Both the position numbers and the translations under genes were made by a program. Shown here piece after piece: positions 58,006-64,000 of a stretch of DNA of 64,000 bases (the first letter of the stretch is position 1; each line of letters opens with the position of its first letter). This DNA is from Bradyrhizobium barranii subsp. apii (GTDB lineage: Bacteria > Pseudomonadota > Alphaproteobacteria > Rhizobiales > Xanthobacteraceae), in the NCBI RefSeq assembly GCF_011516635.5, contig NZ_CP096255.1, forward strand, positions 4,772,501 to 4,836,500, written 5' to 3'. The notes under the pieces are model-generated. The model searched no databases and was not told where the DNA came from. It worked only from the letters and a program-made list of their open reading frames with translations.

Positions 58006-58367
58006 TTGCGCGTCTCCTTATGTGTCAATGATTGAACGACTGACTATCCTTTGCGGCTCATTCCTACCGAAGAGACTGCAAGCAACATTTGGCGGTATCG
58101 ACTATGCACATCATCAAGGTTGATCTATATCAACTTCGCCCGAATACGGCGGCTGATGACCGCTCTGGGTCAAACTACGAAAAACTCAACCTGAGCAAAT
58201 TCAGTCCGCTATGCCCTATTGATCGGACCTCAATGAGGCGTGCCGTCACTTCGCTGACGGGCCCAATTGCAGACAAGCTTTGTTGAGGAGCCTTCGAGAA
58301 GCTCATCAAAAATCAGCGCCGAGGTCATGCGCTACGGCAGCTACCGACCGCCTCGCCACGCAGTTAG
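58006..58367. other. Intergenic region with an FNR/FixK box, up to the IS1380 target site
   Basis: 362 bases. Contains the box at 58120-58133, and at 58341-58363 the original last codons of the ICMT-like gene (minus strand AWRGGR and a TAG stop), now cut off by the IS1380 element. A 65-residue plus-strand frame at 58089 covers the box and has no coding signs. Confidence 0.6.
58120..58133. promoter_or_regulatory. FNR/FixK-type binding site
   Basis: TTGATCTATATCAA matches TTGAT-N4-ATCAA exactly. FixK2/FNR sites of this form activate genes under low oxygen in Bradyrhizobium and relatives when centred near -40. For the minus-strand secreted protein, a -10-like CATAGT follows at a workable distance. 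Confidence 0.65.
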
Positions 58368-59999
58368 CCCGCCCTATTCGTGAGAGCGCGGTATTTTGGT
58401 CCGACTGGTGCATCCGCACACCTCCGCTGACGAGGCGCACAGGATTGCCTTCGGCTTTTCACCGCCTGACGACCGGTACTTTGCAACGCGCTTGAGGGAT
58501 GGGTTGGGTGAACGCGGGCGGACGCCCCACCGGTCAAGGACCGAGCGGCAGCAGCGCGCCGGGCAAGCTGCGGATCAGGTCGGCTTCGGGACATGCCGCG
58601 GCGAACGCAAGGCGAATGCGGCTCTTGGTCTCGACAACCCGGGCGGCGATTTTCAAGAGCCGAAGACGCAGCGTCGCGAACTCGGCAGTGGCCAATTCCC
58701 GGACTTTGGGAATGGCGTCGCGCACGGTCAGCATCAGCCAATAAGCGGCGGTATGGAGAACGAGGCGGACTTGATTGGCGAGCGCCGAACGGCAACTGGT
58801 GCGATCGGAGGCGAGCTGCGTCTTATGCAGCTTGATCAGATTCTCGGCTTGGCCGCGCGCGCAATACAGGCTGTCGTAGATCCACTCGGCCGAGCCGACA
58901 TCGAGGCTGGTGACGACGAAGCGGATGTCGAGGCCGAGCATCGTCGCCTCAATACGGGCGACGGTGCGTCGTTCGCGATCCCAGGACTTTGCCTTGTGGC
59001 GCGTCTCGGTATAGCCGCGCAGAACCGGCAGGTTCTCGATGGCGCGTCGCGTGCGGATGTCGTCGGCGACCGCGTCGACTTTTCTGGCGAGCGGCTTGGT
59101 GCCGGACAGACCGAAGATGTAGTCGATGCCGTTGGTCTCGCACCACGCCATTGCCTCCGGCCGGGCATAGTGCCCGTCGCCACGGAACGTAATTCGCGTG
59201 TTGTGCCACCGCGTCCGGATATGCCGTACCAGGCGGCGCAGATGGGCACGCACCTCGACGCCGCCCGGCGTCTTGCCGGGCCGCAGCACGACCGCCACGG
59301 GCCGGCTCTTCTCCGTGTCGTAGACGTGGATCGGCAGGAAGCAGCGTTCGTCATAATGAGCGTTGAACAGCGAGAGCTGCTGATGGCCGTGGACGACATC
59401 GCAGGTATCATCGATGTCGAGCGTGACGGATGCCGGCTCGCGCGGGTAGCTATCCATCCATGCGTCGACCAAAGTGTAGGTCAGTCGGATCACGTCGCGC
59501 AGGCGCGGAGCATTCTCCAGGCGCGACAGCGTCGGTTGGGAACACAGATCGCGACCCGTGTCCGGCAGCCGTCCGCAGGCCAGCTTGAATGCGGGATCGG
59601 ACCGCAGATGATCGAGGTCGTCGGCGTCCTCGTAGCCGCAGCAGATCGCGAACATGCGCGCGCGGAACATATCGACCAGGCTGTGCACGACCCGCGTCGG
59701 ATCGCGCCGATCCGGGAACACCCGGGCCAAATTGTCGGCCAAGCCGAGACGCCGCTCGGCCATCGCCAGAAGCATCACGCCCCCGTTCGAGGTCAGCCGA
59801 CCGCCATCGAAGGCAGCTGTGACTTTCTTGGCGTGAACGGCTGGAAACGAGAAGGGCAGAATCGTATCGTCGGTCATGGCGGGCGTGGTGTTCGCGGCTG
59901 AAGGTGATGGGGTTGGCTTTGCAACCGAATCCTACGCCGCATCAGCGCTTTACACCACGCTCGCCAGCCTCTCAGGCGCCCTCTGACGAATAAGACGGG
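58368..59999 (-). mobile_element. IS1380-family insertion sequence (1632 bp)
   Basis: Left end CCCGCCCTATTCGTGAGAG and, read inward from the right end, CCCGTCTTATTCGTCAGAG are clear inverted repeats. Flanked by TTAG on both sides (58364-58367, 60000-60003), a 4-bp duplication. It is inserted in the final codons of the ICMT-like gene. Confidence 0.9.
58534..59877 (-). CDS. IS1380-family transposase
   Basis: 447-residue DDE transposase (DDE_Tnp_1-like). N-terminal DGGRLTSNGGVMLL is the family signature; VTLDIDDTCDVVHG, TFRGDGHYARPEAMAWCE and YCARGQAENLIKLHK hold the Asp, Asp and Glu positions. Complete, with no frameshift. Confidence 0.92.
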   Translation of the reverse strand: MTDDTILPFSFPAVHAKKVTAAFDGGRLTSNGGVMLLAMAERRLGLADNLARVFPDRRDPTRVVHSLVDMFRARMFAICCGYEDADDLDHLRSDPAFKLACGRLPDTGRDLCSQPTLSRLENAPRLRDVIRLTYTLVDAWMDSYPREPASVTLDIDDTCDVVHGHQQLSLFNAHYDERCFLPIHVYDTEKSRPVAVVLRPGKTPGGVEVRAHLRRLVRHIRTRWHNTRITFRGDGHYARPEAMAWCETNGIDYIFGLSGTKPLARKVDAVADDIRTRRAIENLPVLRGYTETRHKAKSWDRERRTVARIEATMLGLDIRFVVTSLDVGSAEWIYDSLYCARGQAENLIKLHKTQLASDRTSCRSALANQVRLVLHTAAYWLMLTVRDAIPKVRELATAEFATLRLRLLKIAARVVETKSRIRLAFAAACPEADLIRSLPGALLPLGP

Positions 60000-60489
60000 T
60001 TAGGCGCGGGATCCAACGCGGCACATTGATGCAGAACGCTTCGTATTCCGCGCCGAATGACCTTTTTAGCGTCGGCTCTTCGTAGCCCACGACAAAAAGG
60101 TGGAAGGCGAGCCAGACGACTGCGCCGTAGGCGAACAGCCCCCAATCGCCGAACAGGAGCGCCTGGCCGAAAATGACGGCGGCGACCGCCACGTAGATTG
60201 GATTGCGCACATAGCGATAGAGGCCGGTAACGACGAGATGTTGGGTCGGGGCGATCGGCGCCGGCGTGCCGAGCCCCTGCAGTGCGAAACGCGCGAATGA
60301 ATCCACGAGCCCGGCTAAGCCGGCAAGAATTAGCGCGGCGCCGACGAAGCGCGTGAGCTCGACGCCGAGAAACGGCAACCTGAACTCCCAGCGTGAAATC
60401 CACCATGGGACCACCCCAGCCACCACGCAGGGCGCGAACAGGAAGAAGATGGCGGTGCCGATGACGGCAGCAGTTCTTGGCATAGACAC
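59950..60489 (-). CDS. Isoprenylcysteine carboxyl methyltransferase (ICMT)-family membrane protein with IS-replaced C-terminus
   Basis: 179-residue inner-membrane methyltransferase-like protein of the ICMT/PEMT group. TM helices at about 8-28, 40-60 and 110-140; the SAM-binding motif GLYRYVRNPIYVAV and the EEPTLKRSFGAEYEAFCINVPRWIPR end motif are intact. The host sequence ends at PRLT; the last 14 or so residues (RLIRQRAPERLASVV) come from the IS1380 end. The original ending, AWRGGR and stop, lies beyond the element at 58341-58363. The change is outside the core, so activity may remain. Substrate unknown. Confidence 0.82.
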   Translation of the reverse strand: MSMPRTAAVIGTAIFFLFAPCVVAGVVPWWISRWEFRLPFLGVELTRFVGAALILAGLAGLVDSFARFALQGLGTPAPIAPTQHLVVTGLYRYVRNPIYVAVAAVIFGQALLFGDWGLFAYGAVVWLAFHLFVVGYEEPTLKRSFGAEYEAFCINVPRWIPRLTRLIRQRAPERLASVV

Positions 60490-60741
60490 GATCCGTTCCC
60501 TGCTATTTTAACACACCGCACCGGGAGCGCGTCAGGTCCGCCTTGGGTCATGAACGACAAAGCTTGAACTGAGCGCAATAGGTCTGCTTTCGGGCAAATT
60601 GCCACCAACCCGCGCTCGTTGTCCTGACCATGAATGCAGCTAGCGCGCTACGGCGCGGAAGGCCCGGCGCGGACAACACCGGTGTTTCTGCTATAGTGCG
60701 ACGTTCGAACTTGCGGGGCGGCTGCTTCAAGGGTTGAAATC

Positions 60742-61017
60742 ATGCACAGAGCATCTGGATCATTACTACTTGCCTTCGTTTTTATTCTATTTGCTCCGCA
60801 AGTGCGGGCGCAGCAGATTCCGGCCGAAACCGTTCAGGGAATGCTTGCGGCCCAGATACGCACGCAAGGCTTCACTTGCGAAAAGCCACTCGGCGCAAAG
60901 AAGAACACGAAGGCGTCTCGACCTGATCGCGACGTTTGGGTTCTTAGATGCAGCAACGCCATGTACAGGATCACGCGCGTTCCCGATATGGCGGCGAAGG
61001 TCGAACCGCTGCCGTGA
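60742..61017 (+). CDS. Small secreted protein (91 aa)
   Basis: Signal peptide MHRASGSLLLAFVFILFAPQ with cleavage near VRAQ. The mature part has Cys in FTCEKPL and VLRCSNA (likely a disulfide) and ends KVEPLP. Not a family I can name, but this short DVWVLRCSNAMYRITRVPDM pattern is familiar from Bradyrhizobium hypothetical proteins. A TATAGT at about 60691 may be the -10. The 252 bases before it hold no gene; part of them (about 60520-60610) resembles a dispersed Bradyrhizobium repeat. Confidence 0.65.
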   Translation: MHRASGSLLLAFVFILFAPQVRAQQIPAETVQGMLAAQIRTQGFTCEKPLGAKKNTKASRPDRDVWVLRCSNAMYRITRVPDMAAKVEPLP

Positions 61018-61125
61018 GCTCGGTGGTCTTTACGGGACCAGCGCCATGATGGACTTGTGCCGGTGTTTTGCCTGACGTCTCAAACGTCCTGGCGGCGAGG
61101 GCTCAAGCCAAGCCTCACGGCCGCC

Positions 61126-61752
61126 TTAACTTCCGCTGATGCCGACCAGACGAGGGCGGCGGTTTGCGAGAGGATTTTCGGCCGGCAGGGCGCGCAGCCA
61201 CGCGCGAAAACCGACGATTTCGGGGCAATCCGCGGTGCCTTCAGGCGCGATCAGCCAATCACCGAGGCCTGATCCCTCATTGACCCGGTCGCAGCGATAG
61301 CCCGGATGGTGGCCGAGACCGCGGGCGATCAAGAGGTCGACCTTGCCCTCGATCAATTCGTGCAGGCCGGCCGGCTGCAGCACCCGCAAACCGATCTCCG
61401 CATGCGCGCTGCGAAACTCCGCCAATTCGAGCCGGCGCAGGTCGAAGCTGCCATGGACCCCCAACTGCAGCAGCACCGCGCCCGCCGGCTTCAATTGCGA
61501 GGTCGCCTCCGCAATGTGACGAAAACCTTCGGAGACCCCGGGCAGATAGGCCTGACCGGCCGCGGTGAGAATGAGCTGCTTATGCAGCCGCTCGAACAGC
61601 TGCACGCCGAGGCGTGCCTCCAGCGCCTTCACCTGCTGTCCCACGGCGGCAGGTGTCACGTGCAGCTCGTGCGCGGCCAGCTTGAAGCTGAGATGCCGGG
61701 CGGCGGCCTCAAAAGCGCGGAGCGCGTTGAGCGGGGGAAGGGCGTAGGTCAT
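61126..61752 (-). CDS. LysR-family regulator with a shortened effector domain
   Basis: 208 residues against about 300 for normal members. The N-terminal winged helix is intact and GcvA-like (LPPLNALRAFEAAARHLSF, then AAHELHVTPAAVGQQVKALE). The effector domain starts normally (LLIARGLGHHPGYRCDR) and then jumps to its last segment (CPEIVGFRAWLRAL), so roughly 85 residues of ligand-binding core are missing without a frameshift. ATG at 61752 is preferred to an upstream one at 61791. Divergent from the VOC/RidA cassette. It may still bind DNA but probably cannot sense a ligand normally. Confidence 0.8.
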   Translation of the reverse strand: MTYALPPLNALRAFEAAARHLSFKLAAHELHVTPAAVGQQVKALEARLGVQLFERLHKQLILTAAGQAYLPGVSEGFRHIAEATSQLKPAGAVLLQLGVHGSFDLRRLELAEFRSAHAEIGLRVLQPAGLHELIEGKVDLLIARGLGHHPGYRCDRVNEGSGLGDWLIAPEGTADCPEIVGFRAWLRALPAENPLANRRPRLVGISGS

Positions 61753-61880
61753 CGCACCGCAGTTTGACACCGATGGGCCTTGGCCTTGCAATAGATTTTC
61801 TTGCGCGGAACCGCAGCAACAATGCTTTGATCGGCGCCGTCATCGCCGAATACGGTCGGCCCGCAATCCGGAGACCCCCC

Positions 61881-62750
61881 ATGCCCCGTCGTTTAGATCA
61901 TCTCGTCATTTGCGTCCGCGATCTGGAACAGGCCGCGCTGGATTGGCAGCGGCTCGGCTTCAACCTCACGCCGACCGGTGTGCATCCGTTCGGAACCAGC
62001 AACCGCCTGGCGCAGTTCGCCGACAATTTTCTGGAGTTGCTGGCCGTCACCGACAATGCGTTGGTGCCGCCAGCCACGCCGGGCCATTTCAGCTTCGCGG
62101 CCCACAACCGCGATTTTCTTGCGACCGCCGAGGGAATGTCGATGCTGGTCTTGCACAGCACCGAAGCCCATGTCGATGCCGTGCGTTTCAGGGCCGACCG
62201 CATCGGCGATTATGCGCCGTTCGATTTCGGCCGCGACGCGGTGCTCCCGGGCGGAGGCACGGCGCGCGTCGCGTTTTCGCTGGCATTTGCCACCGATCCC
62301 GCCATGCCCGGGCTCGCGTTCTTCACCTGCCAGCAGCGTCACCCGCCGGAACTGTTCTGGAAGGCGCAGTATCAGTGTCATCCCAACGGCGCCCTCCGCG
62401 TGGTGGAGGTGGTGATGTCGGCGGCGGAGCCAGCGGCGCATCGCGATTTCCTCGAGCGCCTCACGGAAGGCACGGCCGAGCTTGCGCCGGGGCGGCTGAC
62501 GATTGGTGAGCGCGGCAATCATATCACCTTGCTTGACCCGTCCGAACTGGCGCGCCGGCTACCGGGCCTCGCGAACAGCGCTTCGCCGCGCTTTTGCGCG
62601 GCGCGTCTGGCGGTCGCTGATCTGGATGCGACAGGGCGAACACTGAGACACAACGGCGTCGGCTTCGCGATGACCGGTGCCGTGCTGTTGGTGCCACCCG
62701 CCACCGCGCATGGTCTGGCGCTCGAATTCGTCGAACAGGAGGCAAACTGA
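61881..62750 (+). CDS. VOC-superfamily (glyoxalase-like domain) protein
   Basis: 289 residues. RRLDHLVICVRDLEQAALDWQRLGF opens a first VOC module with a likely metal His; FADNFLELLAV carries a second ligand region, and a second, more divergent module ends ALEFVEQEA. The large glyoxalase_3-like form fits metal-dependent lyases or isomerases of unknown substrate. The upstream frame to 61764 crosses the LysR promoter region; ATG 61881 is the better start. RidA starts two bases after its stop region. Confidence 0.8.
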   Translation: MPRRLDHLVICVRDLEQAALDWQRLGFNLTPTGVHPFGTSNRLAQFADNFLELLAVTDNALVPPATPGHFSFAAHNRDFLATAEGMSMLVLHSTEAHVDAVRFRADRIGDYAPFDFGRDAVLPGGGTARVAFSLAFATDPAMPGLAFFTCQQRHPPELFWKAQYQCHPNGALRVVEVVMSAAEPAAHRDFLERLTEGTAELAPGRLTIGERGNHITLLDPSELARRLPGLANSASPRFCAARLAVADLDATGRTLRHNGVGFAMTGAVLLVPPATAHGLALEFVEQEAN

Positions 62751-62751
62751 C

Positions 62752-63138
62752 ATGGCTCACATCGTCAACCACAATCCCGCAACGGTCCATCCTCCCGCCG
62801 GCGGTTACAGCATGGGACTTGAATTGACGCAGCACCGCCGTCTGTTGTTCATCAGTGGTCAGGTGCCCGAGAAAACCGACGGCACCGTGCCCGAAGGTTT
62901 CGAGGCGCAATGCGCGCAGGCCTGGCGCAACGTGATCGAGGTGCTCGCCGCCGCGGGGCTTGGCGTCGAGCATCTGGTCAAGGTCACCACGTTCCTGACT
63001 GACCGGACTCAAGTCGTGACCAACCGCACCATTCGCAGCAAGGTGCTCGGCGAACATCGGCCCGCGCTGACGGTCGTGGTCGTCGAGACCGTTGACAGCA
63101 AATGGCTACTCGAGATCGAGGCGATTGCCGCGGAATGA
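62752..63138 (+). CDS. RidA-family protein (reactive imine/enamine deaminase-like)
   Basis: 128-residue trimeric cytoplasmic protein of the YjgF/YER057c/UK114 fold. RRLLFISGQVPEKTDGTVPEGF, QCAQAWRNVIEVLAAAG and HRPALTVVVVETV match the family. The Arg of the archetypal RidA clade (in NR.R.K) appears as IRSKVLGEHRPALT, so imine hydrolysis is possible, though this looks like a Rid subgroup other than RidA proper. The ATG at 62752 shares a TGACATG junction with the VOC gene. Confidence 0.86.
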   Translation: MAHIVNHNPATVHPPAGGYSMGLELTQHRRLLFISGQVPEKTDGTVPEGFEAQCAQAWRNVIEVLAAAGLGVEHLVKVTTFLTDRTQVVTNRTIRSKVLGEHRPALTVVVVETVDSKWLLEIEAIAAE

Positions 63139-63179
63139 AGCCAGCTTCGCCAACCCTGCAATGAGCCCTCAGGTGTCCA

Positions 63180-63455
63180 ATGGCTGAGAACATCCATCCC
63201 TTCTACGAGACGCATCGGAGCGCCATGGAGACCGCCATGCGCGATCGGCTCGACCTTGCCGAAGCGATGTTGCGCGAGCGCACGCATGTCACCGACATCG
63301 ACGGGATCCGGCGGGAGGTGATGGACGAATTCGAGATCGTGCTCACCCAAATGCCCTATGTCGGCGGCGCGGCAAGCCGCATGAGCGATTTCTTCATGCG
63401 CCTGATGGGGTTCGTGGCCATCAGCCGGGTGCTGCGACGACACGGCTGCCTGTGA
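63180..63455 (+). CDS. N-terminal half of an L-2-amino-thiazoline-4-carboxylic acid hydrolase-like protein (frameshifted)
   Basis: 91 residues: helical FYETHRSAMETAMRDRL, and MPYVGGAASRMSDFFMRLMGFVA, which corresponds to the LPYIGG region of the ATC-hydrolase family (PF14196). Ends at RRHGCL with TGA at 63453-63455, just where the family continues with an IGEI segment. One inserted C in GGCTG (near 63445) would read through as RRHGLPVIGEIE. A genuine start is given by the ATG at 63180; AGGTGTCC lies upstream. Together with the next frame it makes one normal-length protein. Confidence 0.7.
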   Translation: MAENIHPFYETHRSAMETAMRDRLDLAEAMLRERTHVTDIDGIRREVMDEFEIVLTQMPYVGGAASRMSDFFMRLMGFVAISRVLRRHGCL

Positions 63456-63877
63456 TTGGCGAGATCGAGCGAGACACCTACAAGGCGCAATTGCTGACCG
63501 TATCAGAAGCGAAGCGTCTCGCCTCGGGGCGGCAATTCGTGTCGCCGGAGAACCTGGCCTTGCTGCGCGAGCAGGCGGCAAGGAGCGTTACAAAAGCTCA
63601 TCAGGAAGAGTTTCCGGAAGACTTCGTCTACGATTTCGTCGAGCCGGGTCCGCAAGACAGCTTCGAATTCGGCATCAACTACAAGGCCTGCGGCTTCTGC
63701 AAGCTCGCAGCGCGTCACGGGGACAAGGACATCCTGCCGAATATCTGCGGCCTCGATTTCGTCGCCTACGCAGCGCGCGGCATCCGCCTGGAGCGGACAC
63801 AAACATTGGCGGGCGGCGCGAGCCACTGCAATTTCCGCTTCTCGCGGCTCCCGCCGGATGAGGCCGCGAACCCATAA
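63452..63877 (+). CDS. C-terminal half of the L-2-amino-thiazoline-4-carboxylic acid hydrolase-like protein
   Basis: 141 residues with the conserved core of PF14196: FEFGINYKACGFCKLAARHG (Cys pair), LPNICGLDFVAYAARGIRLERTQTLAGG and SHCNFRF. The family opens the thiazoline ring of L-ATC on the way to cysteine; this member's substrate is not certain. The GTG at 63452 overlaps the previous TGA, so translational coupling is possible, but the domain is cut in the middle, making a one-base deletion the simpler reading. Confidence 0.75.
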   Translation: MIGEIERDTYKAQLLTVSEAKRLASGRQFVSPENLALLREQAARSVTKAHQEEFPEDFVYDFVEPGPQDSFEFGINYKACGFCKLAARHGDKDILPNICGLDFVAYAARGIRLERTQTLAGGASHCNFRFSRLPPDEAANP

Positions 63878-63946
63878 ATCGGCCGCGCTGACGGCTCGCG
63901 AAACTCCGCTACGCCCCGGTAGCGATCAAATTGCGCATCGCATGCT

Positions 63947-63960
63947 TTGAGCCAGATCAA
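63947..63960. promoter_or_regulatory. Possible FNR/FixK-type site near the window end
   Basis: TTGAGCCAGATCAA matches TTGAT-N4-ATCAA with one mismatch. The regulated gene would lie beyond the window. The rest of 63878-64000 holds no recognisable gene. Confidence 0.35.
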
Positions 63961-64000
63961 GGTAGAACTCCAGGCCGGCCATATCCTCAATGCTTGCCGA

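Noticed and set aside
58089..58286. 65-residue plus-strand frame after the FNR box
   Set aside because: The start precedes the box, there is no ribosome-binding site, and no motif is seen; treated as non-coding.
60330..60608. 92-residue minus-strand frame upstream of the ICMT gene containing ICPKADLLRS
   Set aside because: The N-terminal part resembles spurious frames from dispersed Bradyrhizobium repeats; the rest is out of frame with the ICMT protein.

Overview
The window is high-GC, densely packed DNA from an alphaproteobacterium. The gene content, the tRNA sequences, and interspersed palindromes of a kind I know from Bradyrhizobium and Rhodopseudomonas point to Bradyrhizobium or a close relative. 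This is a recognition-based call; no search was run.

Layout. (1) 1-6.1 kb: the 3' part of clpX, then lon, a GFA-family protein, tRNA-Val(UAC), a small ORF and a SAM methyltransferase. (2) 6.1-13.9 kb: a minus-strand CzcCBA-type heavy-metal efflux operon with a CDF exporter at its end, and a divergent Cys-rich CDF-like protein with altered metal ligands. (3) 14.0-17.3 kb: pepT, an HU-family gene split by an IS5-family element directly after its second codon, tRNA-Asp(GUC) and a small membrane protein. (4) 17.4-20.7 kb: an MFS permease and a Rieske oxygenase, with a divergent MarR regulator. (5) 20.8-24.6 kb: an iron locus (TonB-dependent receptor, PepSY membrane protein, small membrane protein) behind a candidate Irr box. 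(6) 24.8-43.6 kb: the complete 14-subunit nuoABCDEFGHIJKLMN complex I operon, with an FkbM methyltransferase between nuoD and nuoE and a small membrane protein between nuoE and nuoF, followed without a break by birA, rnj, a methylmalonyl-CoA epimerase and a DUF1467 gene. (7) 43.6-45.4 kb: a small anchored protein and mtnK. (8) 45.4-60.5 kb: an insertion-rich stretch holding IS21, IS630, IS256 and IS1380 elements around a dpp-type peptide ABC operon and several damaged genes. (9) 60.7-64 kb: a small secreted protein, a shortened LysR regulator, and a divergent VOC / RidA / L-ATC-hydrolase-like cassette whose last gene is split by a frameshift.

The core (clpX-lon, nuo, birA-rnj) is conserved housekeeping. 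The accessory part records recent transposition: for all five IS elements the target duplication can be read, and in three cases the interrupted host gene can be rebuilt in frame. I found no CRISPR array, prophage, restriction system or obvious defence system. The points I rate highest are the extra genes inside the nuo operon, the CDF-like protein with altered metal ligands, the IS-split HU gene, the 23-bp-periodic end repeats of the IS21 element, and the frameshifted ATC-hydrolase cassette.
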